Shown here: positions 44,289 through 54,887 of the stretch, in pieces | Layout: each line of letters starts with the position of its first letter | How positions within the stretch are numbered: the first letter of the stretch is position 1 | Assembly (NCBI GenBank): GCA_019915015.1 | Contig: JAHBBC010000016.1 | Span: 124,001 to 188,000, forward strand | DNA: 64,000 bases | Source: Auriscalpium vulgare | Lineage: Eukaryota; Basidiomycota; Agaricomycetes; Russulales; Auriscalpiaceae | Direction of reading: 5' to 3' | Position numbers and translations under genes: made by a program | Notes under the pieces: generated by a model | The model's database searches: none | What the model was told of the DNA's origin: nothing | What the model saw: the letters and a program-made list of their open reading frames with translations, nothing else

Positions 44289-45474
44289 TCGATATGATTG
44301 AATATCCGAGTCACAAGTGGTAGCCGTAGCAAGACACATATGTATCCTCGCTTACAACATTGACACAGAGGAGCGTGCACTGCTCAGCAAGACGAGACTC
44401 TGGGTCCGGGCAGTTGAATAAGCTGCGCAACTATTGGTCACGATCTCAGAACGGAGCCGTGCATCGTGTTCGACAGACGAGATGGCAATACTTAAATGCT
44501 TATGGAGGGGACGTTCGGGTGACAAGGAGGGGTCTGTGACTGGCTTTTGGCGGTGTCAGAGTGGTGGAGGTGTGGCAATGACATTATTCCTGACCGGGAC
44601 CTCTATATCTGGACGGCTCGACGGATAGATGTCGGAGAGATACTTGCATTATGCGCATTGGTTTTGACCCCGCGGCCAATAGCCAAGATCCTTGCGTACT
44701 GGGATTTTCCTGGAAGGTCCAGGACTGCGCAGGATACCGGATACACACTAGCTTAATGAACTAGAGCGTGACCTAGCGGACGATCAGGGGAAATGTGGGT
44801 TGGTATCACTGCAAACATTTACCTGCGCCGACCAGTACTGTAGTAGGGAAGTTTCAAGTCGCCCAGGCTCTATAGGAGTTAGAACTCGAGCTTCAGCGCC
44901 GAAATACCGCGCCTCGTGTTCTGATACTCGAGCGACGCTGGCCAGTGGAGTGATGGCCACGACCTGCGCGGAGGACGCGTGCCCATGAGACGCGATCATC
45001 TCTGACCGCCGACCATGCCGGAGAGGATCAGAAAAGGGGGAATAGAGCTTGGAATAGGGAATCTGAATCCTAGCAAGTCGCCAACGGAAAATGCAGTGCG
45101 CGCTGCGCAGACTTTCCGGGCCAAAGGTCCGCAGCTGCGACTCGGAGCGCTGTGGGGTCGTGACTGCGCGCCAAACGGAGTACTAGTGCTGTGCATCGAG
45201 ATAAGAGCCAGCTACCTACTTACCATGCGCAGTACAAGGTCGCGCACGGCGAGCACGCCGTTTGAATTGAAGAGCGAGAGAGCTGAACGGGCCAGACCAG
45301 ACGGTCGCCGGCGGCCTCGGCGTGTGCCAGTCCGGAAGGAGGCCGGAGGAGCGTGTGAACGGGCCTGGCGAGCGTGCGAAAGCTGCACGACGGGGAACGC
45401 CCAAGGCATATACTGCTAACCGCTTCATTCCGCCGCCGTCCCCGCCTGCCCGTCCCTCCCCCTCCTCGCCCCCC
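44289..45474. other. Intergenic upstream of the casein kinase gene
   Basis: No exon is supported. 45390-45474 is a C/T-rich leader (CCGCCGTCCCCGCCTGCC region) immediately before the kinase ATG, typical of a well-expressed fungal gene. Confidence 0.5.
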
Positions 45475-47847
45475 ATGACAACCTCACATGTAATCGCATC
45501 CTCGTCCCCGCACACATCCGCCTCCGCAACCACCAATGGCATCGTCGGCAGCCACTTCCGTGTTGGCAAGAAGATTGGCGAGGGCTCTTTTGGCGTTGTC
45601 TTCGAAGGTGCTTATTGTCTTTCTGCCGTCTGAGCACGTCTTCACGCTCTCTCCCGTGCTCGGTGCACAGGCAGCAACCTCTTGACCAACCAGCCTGTCG
45701 CCATCAAATTCGTGAGTCGGGTGCTGTCGCTTGCGTGGGTGGCTTTCACTGACGTCGTGTCGCCTCTAGGAGCCTCGCAAATCCGATGCTCCCCAACTAC
45801 GAGACGAGTACCGCTCTTACCGCACGCTGAACGGCACAAGTACGTCGCTGCATGTCTCTGCTCGCCCTCCGCAAACTGAACAATGTTTTTGCCTGGCGTG
45901 CCTTGCCACTTACAGCTGGCGTTCCGCAGGTGCACCACTTTGGGCAGGAAGGTTTGCACAACGTGCTCGCCATCGACCTCCTTGGCCCCAACTTGGAAGA
46001 CCTGTTTGATATGTGCAACCGCAAATTCTCCATCAAAACCGTCTGCATGGCTGCGAAGCAAATGGTGAGCACGGATGCATGTCCCCTGGTCTCGCGGCGT
46101 CTGCGCAGCCGCGTCGGTGGATACGCACGGACATATGCTTGCAGTCGGATGTTTCTGAAACGAGATAGGCGAGCAGCGAAGCCGAAGCATCTCGTTACCG
46201 TTCATCTTCGCTACTATTCAGGTCCGGGTAGCTTTGAATAGCCACTGACAGACAGCGCTCATAGGTCACTCGCATACAATCCGTCCACGACAAGTCCCTC
46301 ATTTACCGCGACATCAAGCCCGATAACTTTCTCATCGGCGTCCCCGGCACCAAGAACGCCAACGTCATTCATTTAATCGGTACGTCTTCCTTCATATTGG
46401 CCGTCATGTCGCGCACATTGCTTGCGCGAGGCGAGCGTCTCCTTGGTGATCTGCTAGCACTAGAGCAGCCTGTGGACGGCACGGGCCGATCGGAGTGCGG
46501 TGCCAGAGGCGGCCTCAAACGTCCTCGTGCACCTGCATCAGTCTAGATGACGCTAGAAGGCTCCGCTCGACGGCCTGTTTATGTTTATCGCCTCCCCGTT
46601 CTTCTGCCTCGCCTGGCGCTGGACTGACGTAACGGGACATCCTCTATGCAGATTTCGGCATGGCAAAGCACTACCGCGACCCCAAGACAAAGATGCACAT
46701 ACCTTATCGCGAGCGCAAGTCCCTCTCTGGCACCGCGCGGTACATGTCCATCAACACGCATTTGGGGCGCGAGCAGTCACGGCGAGACGACCTCGAGTCG
46801 CTGGGCCACGTCTTCATGTACTTCCTGCGCGGCGGCCTACCATGGCAGGGGCTGCGGGCCGCGACCAACAAGCAGAAGTATGAAAAGATCGGGGAGAAGA
46901 AGCAGTCGACGCCGATCCCGGAGCTTTGCGAGGGCTTTCCAGGTCAGTCCGTTCTGGGCGGCGCACGTGTCGGCACGCACTGATCGGACACCACAGAAGA
47001 GTTTGCCATCTACATGAACTACGTCAGGAAATTGGGTTTCGAGGAGAACCCCGACTATGACTTCCTGCGGGAGCTGTTCTCGAAGGTGCTGAAGACTGCA
47101 GGCGAGACGGAGGATGGCGTCTACGATTGGATGTTGTTGAACGGAGGCAAGGGTTGGGAGGCAGGACCGGTGCGTCCACCGATCATCATTCTGAACGCAG
47201 AGCTAACTCCATCAAAGTCGCCTGCCCAGGTCCTCGCGCAGGCGCACGCGAACGCCGGCGCCAACCCGCCGATGGCGCACCGCGAACACCGCTCGCGCGA
47301 GCACCGGCGCGCCTCGCGGCAGGCCCTGCAGGACGCGAACAACCTGTCTGGGGGGCTCGCGAGCCCGTCGCCCGCGCACGTCAAGGCGTCCACGCGGCGG
47401 CCCGTGCCGGGCGACTCGCGCGCGGTGAGCCGCGACGTGAGCGTGCAGCCCGTCGCGCCGACGAGCCGGCGGGCGAGCCAGCAACAGCTCGCGCGCGACG
47501 CGCTCGGCACGCCGCCGCACCCGTACGCGGCGGCGCCGAGCCCGACGGCGTACCGCGGCGCGCCGTACGGCGGCGCGGGGCTACGCACGGACAGCGCGAC
47601 GGGCCTGCCGGGCGGGTCGAACGCGGCGCTCGCGCCCGCGTCCGGCGCGAACGGGACGACGTCGGACTCGTTCCCGTACGGCAGCCAGGCGCAGAAGCGC
47701 GGGGAGGACGGCGCGCTGGCGCGCGACGCGGGCGCGAACGGGATGGCGATGTTCGAGCGGGACGCGGGCGCGCGGGGCCTGGGCGACGGCGACGACGAGC
47801 ACGGGCGGAAGAAGGGCTTCTGGGCGGTGCTGTGCTGTCGCGCGTAG
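45475..47847 (+). CDS. Casein kinase 1, Yck-type (C-terminal Cys-Cys)
   Basis: Seven exons, 45475-45607, 45671-45711, 45770-45839, 45916-46064, 46265-46379, 46652-46942 and 46997-47847, give 1650 nt (549 residues). Kinase motifs in order: [19 protein letters not shown] (catalytic Lys), [21 protein letters not shown] (catalytic loop), [11 protein letters not shown], then [20 protein letters not shown] and GLPWQGL, the CK1-specific stretches. The ~230-residue tail is Ala/Arg/Pro-rich and ends [14 protein letters not shown]-terminal Cys pair is the palmitoylation anchor of yeast Yck1/Yck2 at the plasma membrane. Introns 4 and 5 are 200 and 272 nt. A further optional 48-nt in-frame intron may lie at 47170-47217. 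Confidence 0.95.
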
Positions 47848-48456
47848 GCGCGGCGCCACGGTTGATTTGCTGTGAGTGTCTGCTAGGTCTGTTTGTGGGT
47901 TTGCGGGCGAGTGCTGATGGGGTTGTCTGGGGGCAGCGCTTTCACGTGGACAGTTTACGACGGTTTGCATGACTTGACGGTCTCGTATACATATCCTACA
48001 TCCGGGCATCGCGCCTTCCTACACCGGCCCCGCGCCATAACCCTCTATCGCACGCACGCTCACCCACCCCTGGTTGACCCATCCCATCCCACCCCAACCC
48101 ACCCGGCTGCCTCGCATCACGCATACCTACCTACCTCGCTCGATTATTGCTCTCTCTCTCCGTTCCAAGCGCATACATTCATTCTCTTCCCTTGCCGTCT
48201 TGCCTTGCCGCGCACCGCCCCATCCATTCACCCGTCCGTCCAGTCCACTTCACATTTGTCCGATAGTTGCATACATCACCGCTTGCGCTTCATCGTGTAT
48301 TTTTTATCCAGGGACGAACGACCTGTGCGTGCGCGGCGGGGCCGCGGCGCGTCTTTTGTGCATATTCTTTTTTACTTGGCTGGTTGTGGTCAGACACATC
48401 CTCATAATATTTTTTTGGCAAGCATGGACCGGTGGTGGATGTGTGCGTGTGTCAGT
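47848..48456. other. 3' flank of the casein kinase gene
   Basis: C/T-rich sequence at 48000-48260 and no gene. It ends at the AGT target duplication (48454-48456) of the CACTA-like element. Confidence 0.5.
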
Positions 48457-51082
48457 CACTGCGTTCAGGGCCCGGATACTATAAATTAAAGTATCTCCGA
48501 ACACGTCAGCTACTTGGAGTCCCGGAAGCGGCAAGTCAAATTCGGCAAGTAGACCGAACAAGATGGGATCGCGTCAAATACTAAGTGTTCGAGTAGACAG
48601 CCTGCTCGGACCGTAAGTACCTCGTCCGCTTGGATTCAAAGTAGCTGGGACCAGGTTGTAGTAGTAGGCTCTTGTGTTTCCTCTTAATTATTCATTATAT
48701 GACACAGCAATAATTGTATTTATTTCAAAACTAATTATGTAATACACATGAGCTACAGGCCGGCATCGTATCGACGCGCTCTCGAAGAAGTCGTCCAAGG
48801 GGTGGGAGGGAATTGGATCTCGACGCGCTTATGTGTTCGAATGCGACGCACGGGCGAGCTCATGGCTAGCCTGGTGAAACAACGAAATGAGAACAGCAGC
48901 AAGAGGAAAGGAGAGTTAACTTACAGCGCATATATCTAGCTCCGCTGACCGACAGAGAGCCCTCAGTTCTCCGGATCGTGGCGTACTGTAAGCCCCGCAG
49001 GTAGACAAGCCAGCAACAAAGAGCGCAGCAAGACAGCAGAGACCAGGGAGTCAGAGCACAGCAGAGTAGTGATAGCATGGCAGTGGAGGCAAGACGCGAC
49101 CGTCGGGCGCGCGTTAGCGTCGCATAGATGTTCAACATATCGACGCACCTTGTTTTCCAATCCTCCGAACGTTATATGAGCACCGTAATGTGTCTCCCCC
49201 TGCTCACTGTGACCGGAGGCGCTCCCTCCCGAGCTCGTTGTCGTGTGACTGAAGGTCGGAGCGATCTTCAGGGGCTATGGCCTAGCGCGCCGATATTCCA
49301 CGCATGTGCTCGTCCACGGCGGTCCTGGATCATGGGACGCGAACGCAAGTGTACACCGTACGTGTGAAATCGCCGTGGGGGCCAGGGAAAGGGGAGGAAG
49401 GGTGGTGGTGACCGAAGATGCATGATGGGGTGATGGGAGAAGGTAAGAGTCGCAAACAGACGGCGCGCGACTTGACGAAATCTCAAGTTGCCAAACGATT
49501 GCGTCACAGAGCGTCATCGTCAGCCCCACCCCGTAGCACACCAGCTACTCACTGCGTTCAGGGCCCGGATACTATAGATTAAAGTATCTCCGACCAGGTC
49601 AGCTACTCGGAGTCCCGGAAGCGGGGAGTGAAACTCGGCAAGTAGACCGAACAAGATGGGATCGCGTCAAATACTAAGGGTTCGAGTAGACAGCCTGCTC
49701 GGACCGCAAGTAGGTAGCCTGCTAACAGTCAAATTAGCTGGGACCAGGTCGTAGTAGGCTCTCGTGCATTTTCAGTGATCCTTATATCACCCAAATGTAA
49801 CAGCAATCATTTAATTGACTCAAATATAATTAATACATGTACTAATAACCCAGTGACCCCGCAGGCCCGCGTCGCATCGTCGCTCTCTCGAAGAAGTCGT
49901 TCGAAGGGTGGGTGGGAATTCGGATCTTGACGCGCCTGGGCGTTCGGCCGTGGGTGCTCGTGCCCAGCCTGGTGAAACAACGAGGTGAGAACAACACTAA
50001 GAGCATAGGAAATAACTTACCGCGCATATATCTAGCTCCGATGGCCAAGGAGTCCTCGGTTCTCATCGCGACGCAAGCTCCGCAGGAAGACAAGCCAGTA
50101 GCAAAGAGCGCAGTAGCGTAGTACAGACAGGGACTCAGAGCACAGCAGAGAGGTGATATCCTGGCAGTGCAAGACGAGGTCCGAGTGGGCGCGCGTTATG
50201 TAGCTCGGACGCATAGATGTTCGACATATTTACGCACCTTGTATTTCGATCCAAACGTCATATGCGCATCTTGACGCGTCTCCTCCTGCTGTCTGTGCGC
50301 TCCGAGGCTCCCTCCTGCTCGTTGTCGTCGACTGAAGGTCGAAGCCGTCGTCAGGGGCTATGACCTGGCGCCTGCGTGCCCTACTCCACGGGTGTGCTCG
50401 TCCACGGGTCCTTGATGCGGATGCGCGTGTAATGGTCCTCGTTGCCAGGGAAAGGGGCGGGAAGTTGGTCGTGACCGGAGATGCATGATGGGAGAAGGTA
50501 GAAGTCGAGAGTCAAGCAGAGCGCCGGCGCGCGACTTGACGAAATCTCTTGCCAAATGATTGCGTCACAGCTCCACACCTCCTACAACCCGTAGTACATC
50601 AGCTACTCAGACATATTCAAGGACAAGAATAACCGGGGAGTTAATCCAGCTACTTCAACTCTGATCAGCCGAACTACTTGCCTTTACCGCGTCCATCTAC
50701 TTGAATTCCTAGCACGTCAACTACTCAGAGCTACTACCGAGTCGTTTTACTCTGAGTAAACTATCTACTTCACCCGCCTCGCACACCTCAAGTAGCTCAG
50801 CTTCTTTATATTAGGGAATTCGGGCCCTGAACGCAGTGACTTTGACATTTTCGACGACGAAAATACCCAGGGAGTTGCTCCAGCTACTTGAAGCCAAAGC
50901 ATCTCCGATCAGCCGAACTACTTGCCTTTGCCACATCCATCTACTTGATATCCTAGCACGTCAACTACTCCGCACTACTACCAAGTACATTTACCCTAGG
51001 TACGTTGTCTACTTCACCCGCCTTGCACACCTCAAGTAGCTCATCTTCTTTATATTAGGGAATTCGGGCCCTGAACGCAGTG
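48457..51082. mobile_element. Non-autonomous CACTA-like DNA transposon (outer copy)
   Basis: The left end CACTGCGTTCAGGGCCCG (48457) and right end, its reverse complement CGGGCCCTGAACGCAGTG (ending 51082), are terminal inverted repeats. The element is flanked by AGT on both sides (48454-48456 and 51083-51085), a 3-bp target duplication as in CACTA/EnSpm elements. Both ends carry many CTACTT/AAGTAG words, like CACTA subterminal repeats. Without the nested copy it is ~1.33 kb and encodes no recognisable transposase, so it would need one supplied in trans. Confidence 0.88.
49550..50838. mobile_element. Second CACTA-like copy nested inside the first
   Basis: It has the same termini (CACTGCGTTCAGGGCCCG at 49550; its complement ending 50838), 1289 bp, flanked by ACT at 49547-49549 and 50839-50841. 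Its interior repeats that of the outer element. For example, GTGAAACAACGA occurs at 48873 and 49971, and GCATATATCTAGCTCCG at 48928 and 50022. Deleting it with one ACT rejoins the outer element as CAGCTACTTTGACATTTTC, which lines up with CAGCTACTCAGACATATTC in the inner copy. Confidence 0.9.
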
Positions 51083-51559
51083 AGTGTAAGTTGTGTGGGG
51101 AGATGATGGGATGGCTGGTGCACGTGATGGACGCGTCGTCATCGGCGGGCGGTGCTGGTGATGAGGGATTGTCGATGGGGGTCACGGTGACGGCGTGCAT
51201 GTGCGGGGGCGTGGACGGTACCCGACGACGGGCTGGAGGGGGTGAAGAGAAAGGGGACGGACAGCTTGTGGTCCAGGTGGGCGAGCGAGGTGGCGGCGGG
51301 CTGCGCGGGATGAGCTGGGCCATGGGCGACTGGGATGCGACATGGCAGTCGAGTGCAGGGACGGGGAAGCCTGCAGAGTGCGGAAGAAAAAACGAAGAGG
51401 AGACTCACGATCGAATAAAGTGCAGCGCGGGCGCTTACTGGGCGCAAGTACTAGCTACATAGTACTGGGATACCAAGGGCCAGGGATACGCGTCCGTAAA
51501 CCGCGGCGGCAGCTGCATCCGCCGCGGCGTTCCTACCTCTCGCCTCCTCGCCGCTCAAG
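51083..51559. other. Spacer between the CACTA-like element and the MITE
   Basis: G-rich, no supported gene. Open frames on both strands here overlap and carry no domain. Confidence 0.4.
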
Positions 51560-51733
51560 CTGCGGAGGTTGAATCTATTGATTCTGCCTCAGGAAGAGTA
51601 CGCTTGGCAAGCGCGAGTCATCATACATCACAGCTCGCGCCCACGTCTGCTCGCTCTTTCGGAAGGGCTCGTCACTGGAGACCGGGGAAGTAACGTCTCC
51701 CTGCGGTAGAGTAAACAGATTCAACCTTCGCAG
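51560..51733. mobile_element. Small MITE with ~35-40 bp terminal inverted repeats
   Basis: The left end CTGCGGAGGTTGAATCTATT and the reverse complement of the right end, CTGCGAAGGTTGAATCTGTT, match with few differences, and similarity continues about 20 bp inward. GCTCAAG (51553-51559) and GCTCAGG (51734-51740) flank it as a likely target duplication. The 174-bp length and lack of coding capacity fit a MITE. Confidence 0.75.
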
Positions 51734-51740
51734 GCTCAGG

Positions 51741-52694
51741 ATCATCTGTACGTTGAAGTATCTCTGTACCCCAACGTTGCTGCTCCACCCTTTTAGCGTT
51801 ATCGCTTGCACGGCACGCGGTCTAGATAACGAAGAACGGGTTCATCAGCGTCTCACTTCGTCTCTTTGCGTTTCTTGTGCACATACTGTGTCTCAGGGTC
51901 CGGCGGCCGAACCACTTCGGCCGCACGCCTCTCGAGTCGGCTCTTAACATAGATTCACAGATGCTTTCGGGTGCAGGGGATCTCAGACAACCATCGTCAC
52001 TCAGTGCTGCCATCGTGCTGTGCTGGCTCTGCTGGGATAGCCTTCGCTCGCGTCTGCTAAGTAGCCTTCTACCTCGCGACGATAATCGACGCGACGGACT
52101 CCTTGGCCTTTGGAACAGTATAAGTCGCGTTTGGGTTGACCTTCGAAGACATGAACGTACTAAAATATAGAGGCTAGCTAGCTGCGGAGCTTGACGGGCA
52201 GCGTCAGCGTGGTTTGTCTGCCCGAGGAATTATGGGCCGGTCCTCTTTTCATGCTCAGCTGAATGTCTACGTTTAGTAGCACCTAATGATCACGTCTATC
52301 GGTGTTATACTTTCCCGACTGCCAGCCCTCCGCATTCGCGTGGCGCTAAGATGTTTGCTTCCGCTTCGTTGTTGCCACCTCCCGACAATCTGGGCATTCA
52401 AGTACTTTCCCCCAGTGCGCCGTTTTGTCTTTCAAACTGACACACGGCGACAGCGGCCATGCATGCGGTGCATGTGTCTTGAGCTTGCGCTCACAGTCGC
52501 CAGACATTAGCGTCTTCCTTGTGCAAGAACCCGTGGCACAGCCGCCGTTGATCGATCGCGCAAAGAACAAGTACCCGTCCTTCATCGAAGAACTGGATCG
52601 CGCGTGCACCGGTGACTTACAGACGGTAATTGAACAGTGCTCGAGGCGTAAAATAATTCTCAATATTCAAAAGTGTTACCAGCGTTGCTACTTA
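51741..52694. other. Unresolved region; possible exons on either strand
   Basis: No gene could be fixed. At 52346-52663 both strands are open: the plus frame carries SPDISVFLVQEPVAQPPL and the minus frame carries CPDCREVATTKRKQ. The minus frame could be a further exon of the nuclease-like gene if its stop at 52695 is spliced out. Confidence 0.35.
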
Positions 52695-53956
52695 CTAAGG
52701 CACGCCCACGCCCGTTCCCATCTGAGTGAAGTTCGTGGTCGTTGGCCCGACGAGGGTATTGACGAATGCTTGTTGCCAGTCATCCGTGATTCCTTGAGTC
52801 CGCACATCTATGGCGGCGAAAGATAGCCCCACGAGAACCCGTCGAACCTCTGGATCTGTCCAAGGACGAGGGGGCGCGAAGGAGAGCTCCTGGTCACCGG
52901 TTTTCGCAAATAGACAGATGCAGGTACCGTTAATGACGCAACCAAATGCGGTCCCGGTGAGCTCCATTTCGCCCCATAACTGTGTGCATTGGCAAAAGAA
53001 AATCAAGTAAGAATGGATTAACAAGGAAAATGAGTAAGTGTACGCACCTGCTTCAAGAGAAGTGCAGAGGGTTGACCACTCGTTTCATCCCAGTCAAATA
53101 CTCCATCCCAAGCGACGTGGTCTCTGATCCCCACGATATCAGCATCTTCGTACGACCAAAACGGCTTGACCTCTATTACTGCGCAGGTACCTCCTGGTGC
53201 GCCTGCCGCTTCATCTCTGTAAAGTACGAAGTCTGCTACTCCCGCACGATTCGGGAGTGGTCTTCCCCAACTCGGCCCAACGGCGTACCTTGTCTGGCAA
53301 AGAAATGAGTGCGCAGTTTTACTCGGTGGGCACACAGTCGTCACCTTGAGATAGATATTTAGGTACCGCACGATCTGTGCATCGACTTCGTCTTGGGTTC
53401 CCAATTCCGAGTTGACTGGGATCGACGGACCGCCGCGTTGATGTCTAGCTTGCATGTAACTAGTGTAATAGTAAAGCTCCAATAGGGCATGTTCCTGGTC
53501 TTCCGCACTGGTCAGAGGTAGTATCGGTAAGGCTGCTGGAGCTGCTGCAGGGTTTGGACCTGCTGCAGGGTTAAGAATGAAGTCTTCCCGCACGGCGAAC
53601 GTCCTGAGTGCGTTGGGAACACCAGGGATGATGCCATCTTGAGCCATATTTGCATACTCATGGAGATTCTCCCAAAGTTGAGGAGCTACCTTCACCGATT
53701 GCAAATGTCTCGCTCTTCCAAGGTTGAGGTCATTCTGCTTAAGGGCTTCAACTCCCTTTGCTGTCTTTGTCGTGGAGGGCTGGGTGGCACTGGTGGCGCG
53801 GACAAGTGGTTTGCACTGGGTTTGGTGAATGAGATCCTGTTGAACAGCACGGAACATGCCAGGCCTGAGGTTGTGGGGAAGTAGTTTTGCTGGGTCTTGA
53901 TAATCCCATGCATCCATATAGCGGTACTGGTGTTCGTTAGGAGGTCCGTTGTCCAT
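52695..53956 (-). CDS. Putative PD-(D/E)XK nuclease-like protein
   Basis: Two exons (minus), 53956-53048 and 52979-52695, total 1194 nt (397 residues). The region GVADFVLYRDEAAG followed 10 residues later by AVIEVKPFW gives the spacing D...ExK of the PD-(D/E)XK fold, the restriction-endonuclease-like nuclease core. N-terminal landmarks (YRYMDAWDYQDPAKLLPHNL) and the EYEN-like helices are not recognised. TATA-like sequence lies ~50-60 bp upstream, supporting this start. The upstream ~0.9 kb separates it from a divergently oriented kinase-like gene. Catalysis is not established, and the stop may not be the true C-terminus. Confidence 0.55.
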
Positions 53957-54004
53957 CGAGGATATGGTTATGAGAGATGTGATGCACCTTCCGACCATCG
54001 CGAG

Positions 54005-54015
54005 GGTATTTATAT
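54005..54015 (-). promoter_or_regulatory. TATA box of the nuclease-like gene
   Basis: On the minus strand GATATAAATACC lies about 50-60 bp upstream of the ATG at 53956. Confidence 0.55.
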
Positions 54016-54079
54016 CGCGCTGCTGCTGTGACATGCAGAAACAGGCTGCGCGCAGGTACGTAGCTGCGTACTACGCTGC

Positions 54080-54595
54080 GTGCAAGTACGAGAGCAAACG
54101 ACGTGGGCAATTAACAGCACGAAAGTCAATTGGGGAGCGTAAGGTGATCATCATTGATAACGTACCAAGTGCACAGTTTCACGTCTGACATGTGACGTGA
54201 GGTTCTCCAACGTGCAGTCCTTCAACTCGAGAAACGGAGGTGCGAAGAATACTTCATGCCCAGACGTTCTGAAAAAATTAGCTAGAGTGGTATTCACTAC
54301 AACGTAGCACCTATCTATGCGGCGTCGTGTGGATTGCGGTCGTGGCGGTTCGCGCCCCACGTAAGTGCGCTGAGTGCAAGTACGAGAGCAAACGACGTAG
54401 GCAACCAACAGCACGAATGTCAATTCCGGAGCGGAGCGTGATCATCATTGAAAACATACCAGGTGTACAGCTTGTGTAGGCACCACGTGAGGGTCTCCAA
54501 CGTGCAAGGTGCCTCGAACTCGAGAAACTGCGGTGCGAAGAATAGTTCAGACGTTCCGAAAACACTAGCGGTATTCATTCCGACGGACAGCTTGC
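54080..54595 (+). repeat. Two ~220-bp direct repeats upstream of the nuclease-like gene
   Basis: Units begin GCAAGTACGAGAGCAAACGA at about 54082 and 54376. Both continue through ATCATCATTGA, CTCCAACGTGCA, AACTCGAGAAAC and GGTGCGAAGAAT. They lie ~294 bp apart in the same orientation between the divergent nuclease-like and kinase-like genes. Confidence 0.85.
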
Positions 54596-54819
54596 CGAAG
54601 CCTGTTGGTGAAAACGTGGATCGAGTCGCCGCCATCTCTTAGAGTGCCAGAACACGTTCACGCGTTCATCGACAACGAGATATGCGCCGTGCGGCGTAAT
54701 GCGTCGTGGCGACCCCACGCAAGTGATGCGGCGAAAGTGCTGTCAAGTTCTAGAGAGTTCTAGAGACTCCGAGTCAGTCTGCCGCCTGCGACTATTCAAA
54801 CTCCGAAACAACAACCATG

Positions 54820-54825
54820 TATAAA
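54820..54825 (+). promoter_or_regulatory. TATA box of the kinase-like gene
   Basis: TATAAA is 63 bp upstream of the ATG at 54888, suggesting the promoter is intact even though the gene body is broken. Confidence 0.5.
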
Positions 54826-54887
54826 GCACCGTTCGCACCGAATCCTTGACCATTGTAATCCCCCCGGCATTGTTTCATACTGCTGTT

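Noticed and set aside
46065..46651. snoRNA in the long casein kinase introns
   Set aside because: I looked for C (RTGATGA) and D (CTGA) boxes with flanking pairing and found no convincing set.
47127..47972. 281-codon frame overlapping the casein kinase tail
   Set aside because: It overlaps the verified kinase frame in another phase and is Arg/Ala/Gly-rich as expected for a shadow of GC-rich coding DNA.
51009..51447. Minus-strand secreted-protein-like frame (ALYSIVSLLFVFSSALC)
   Set aside because: The hydrophobic stretch is short, the frame runs into the transposon end, and there is no promoter signal; likely chance.
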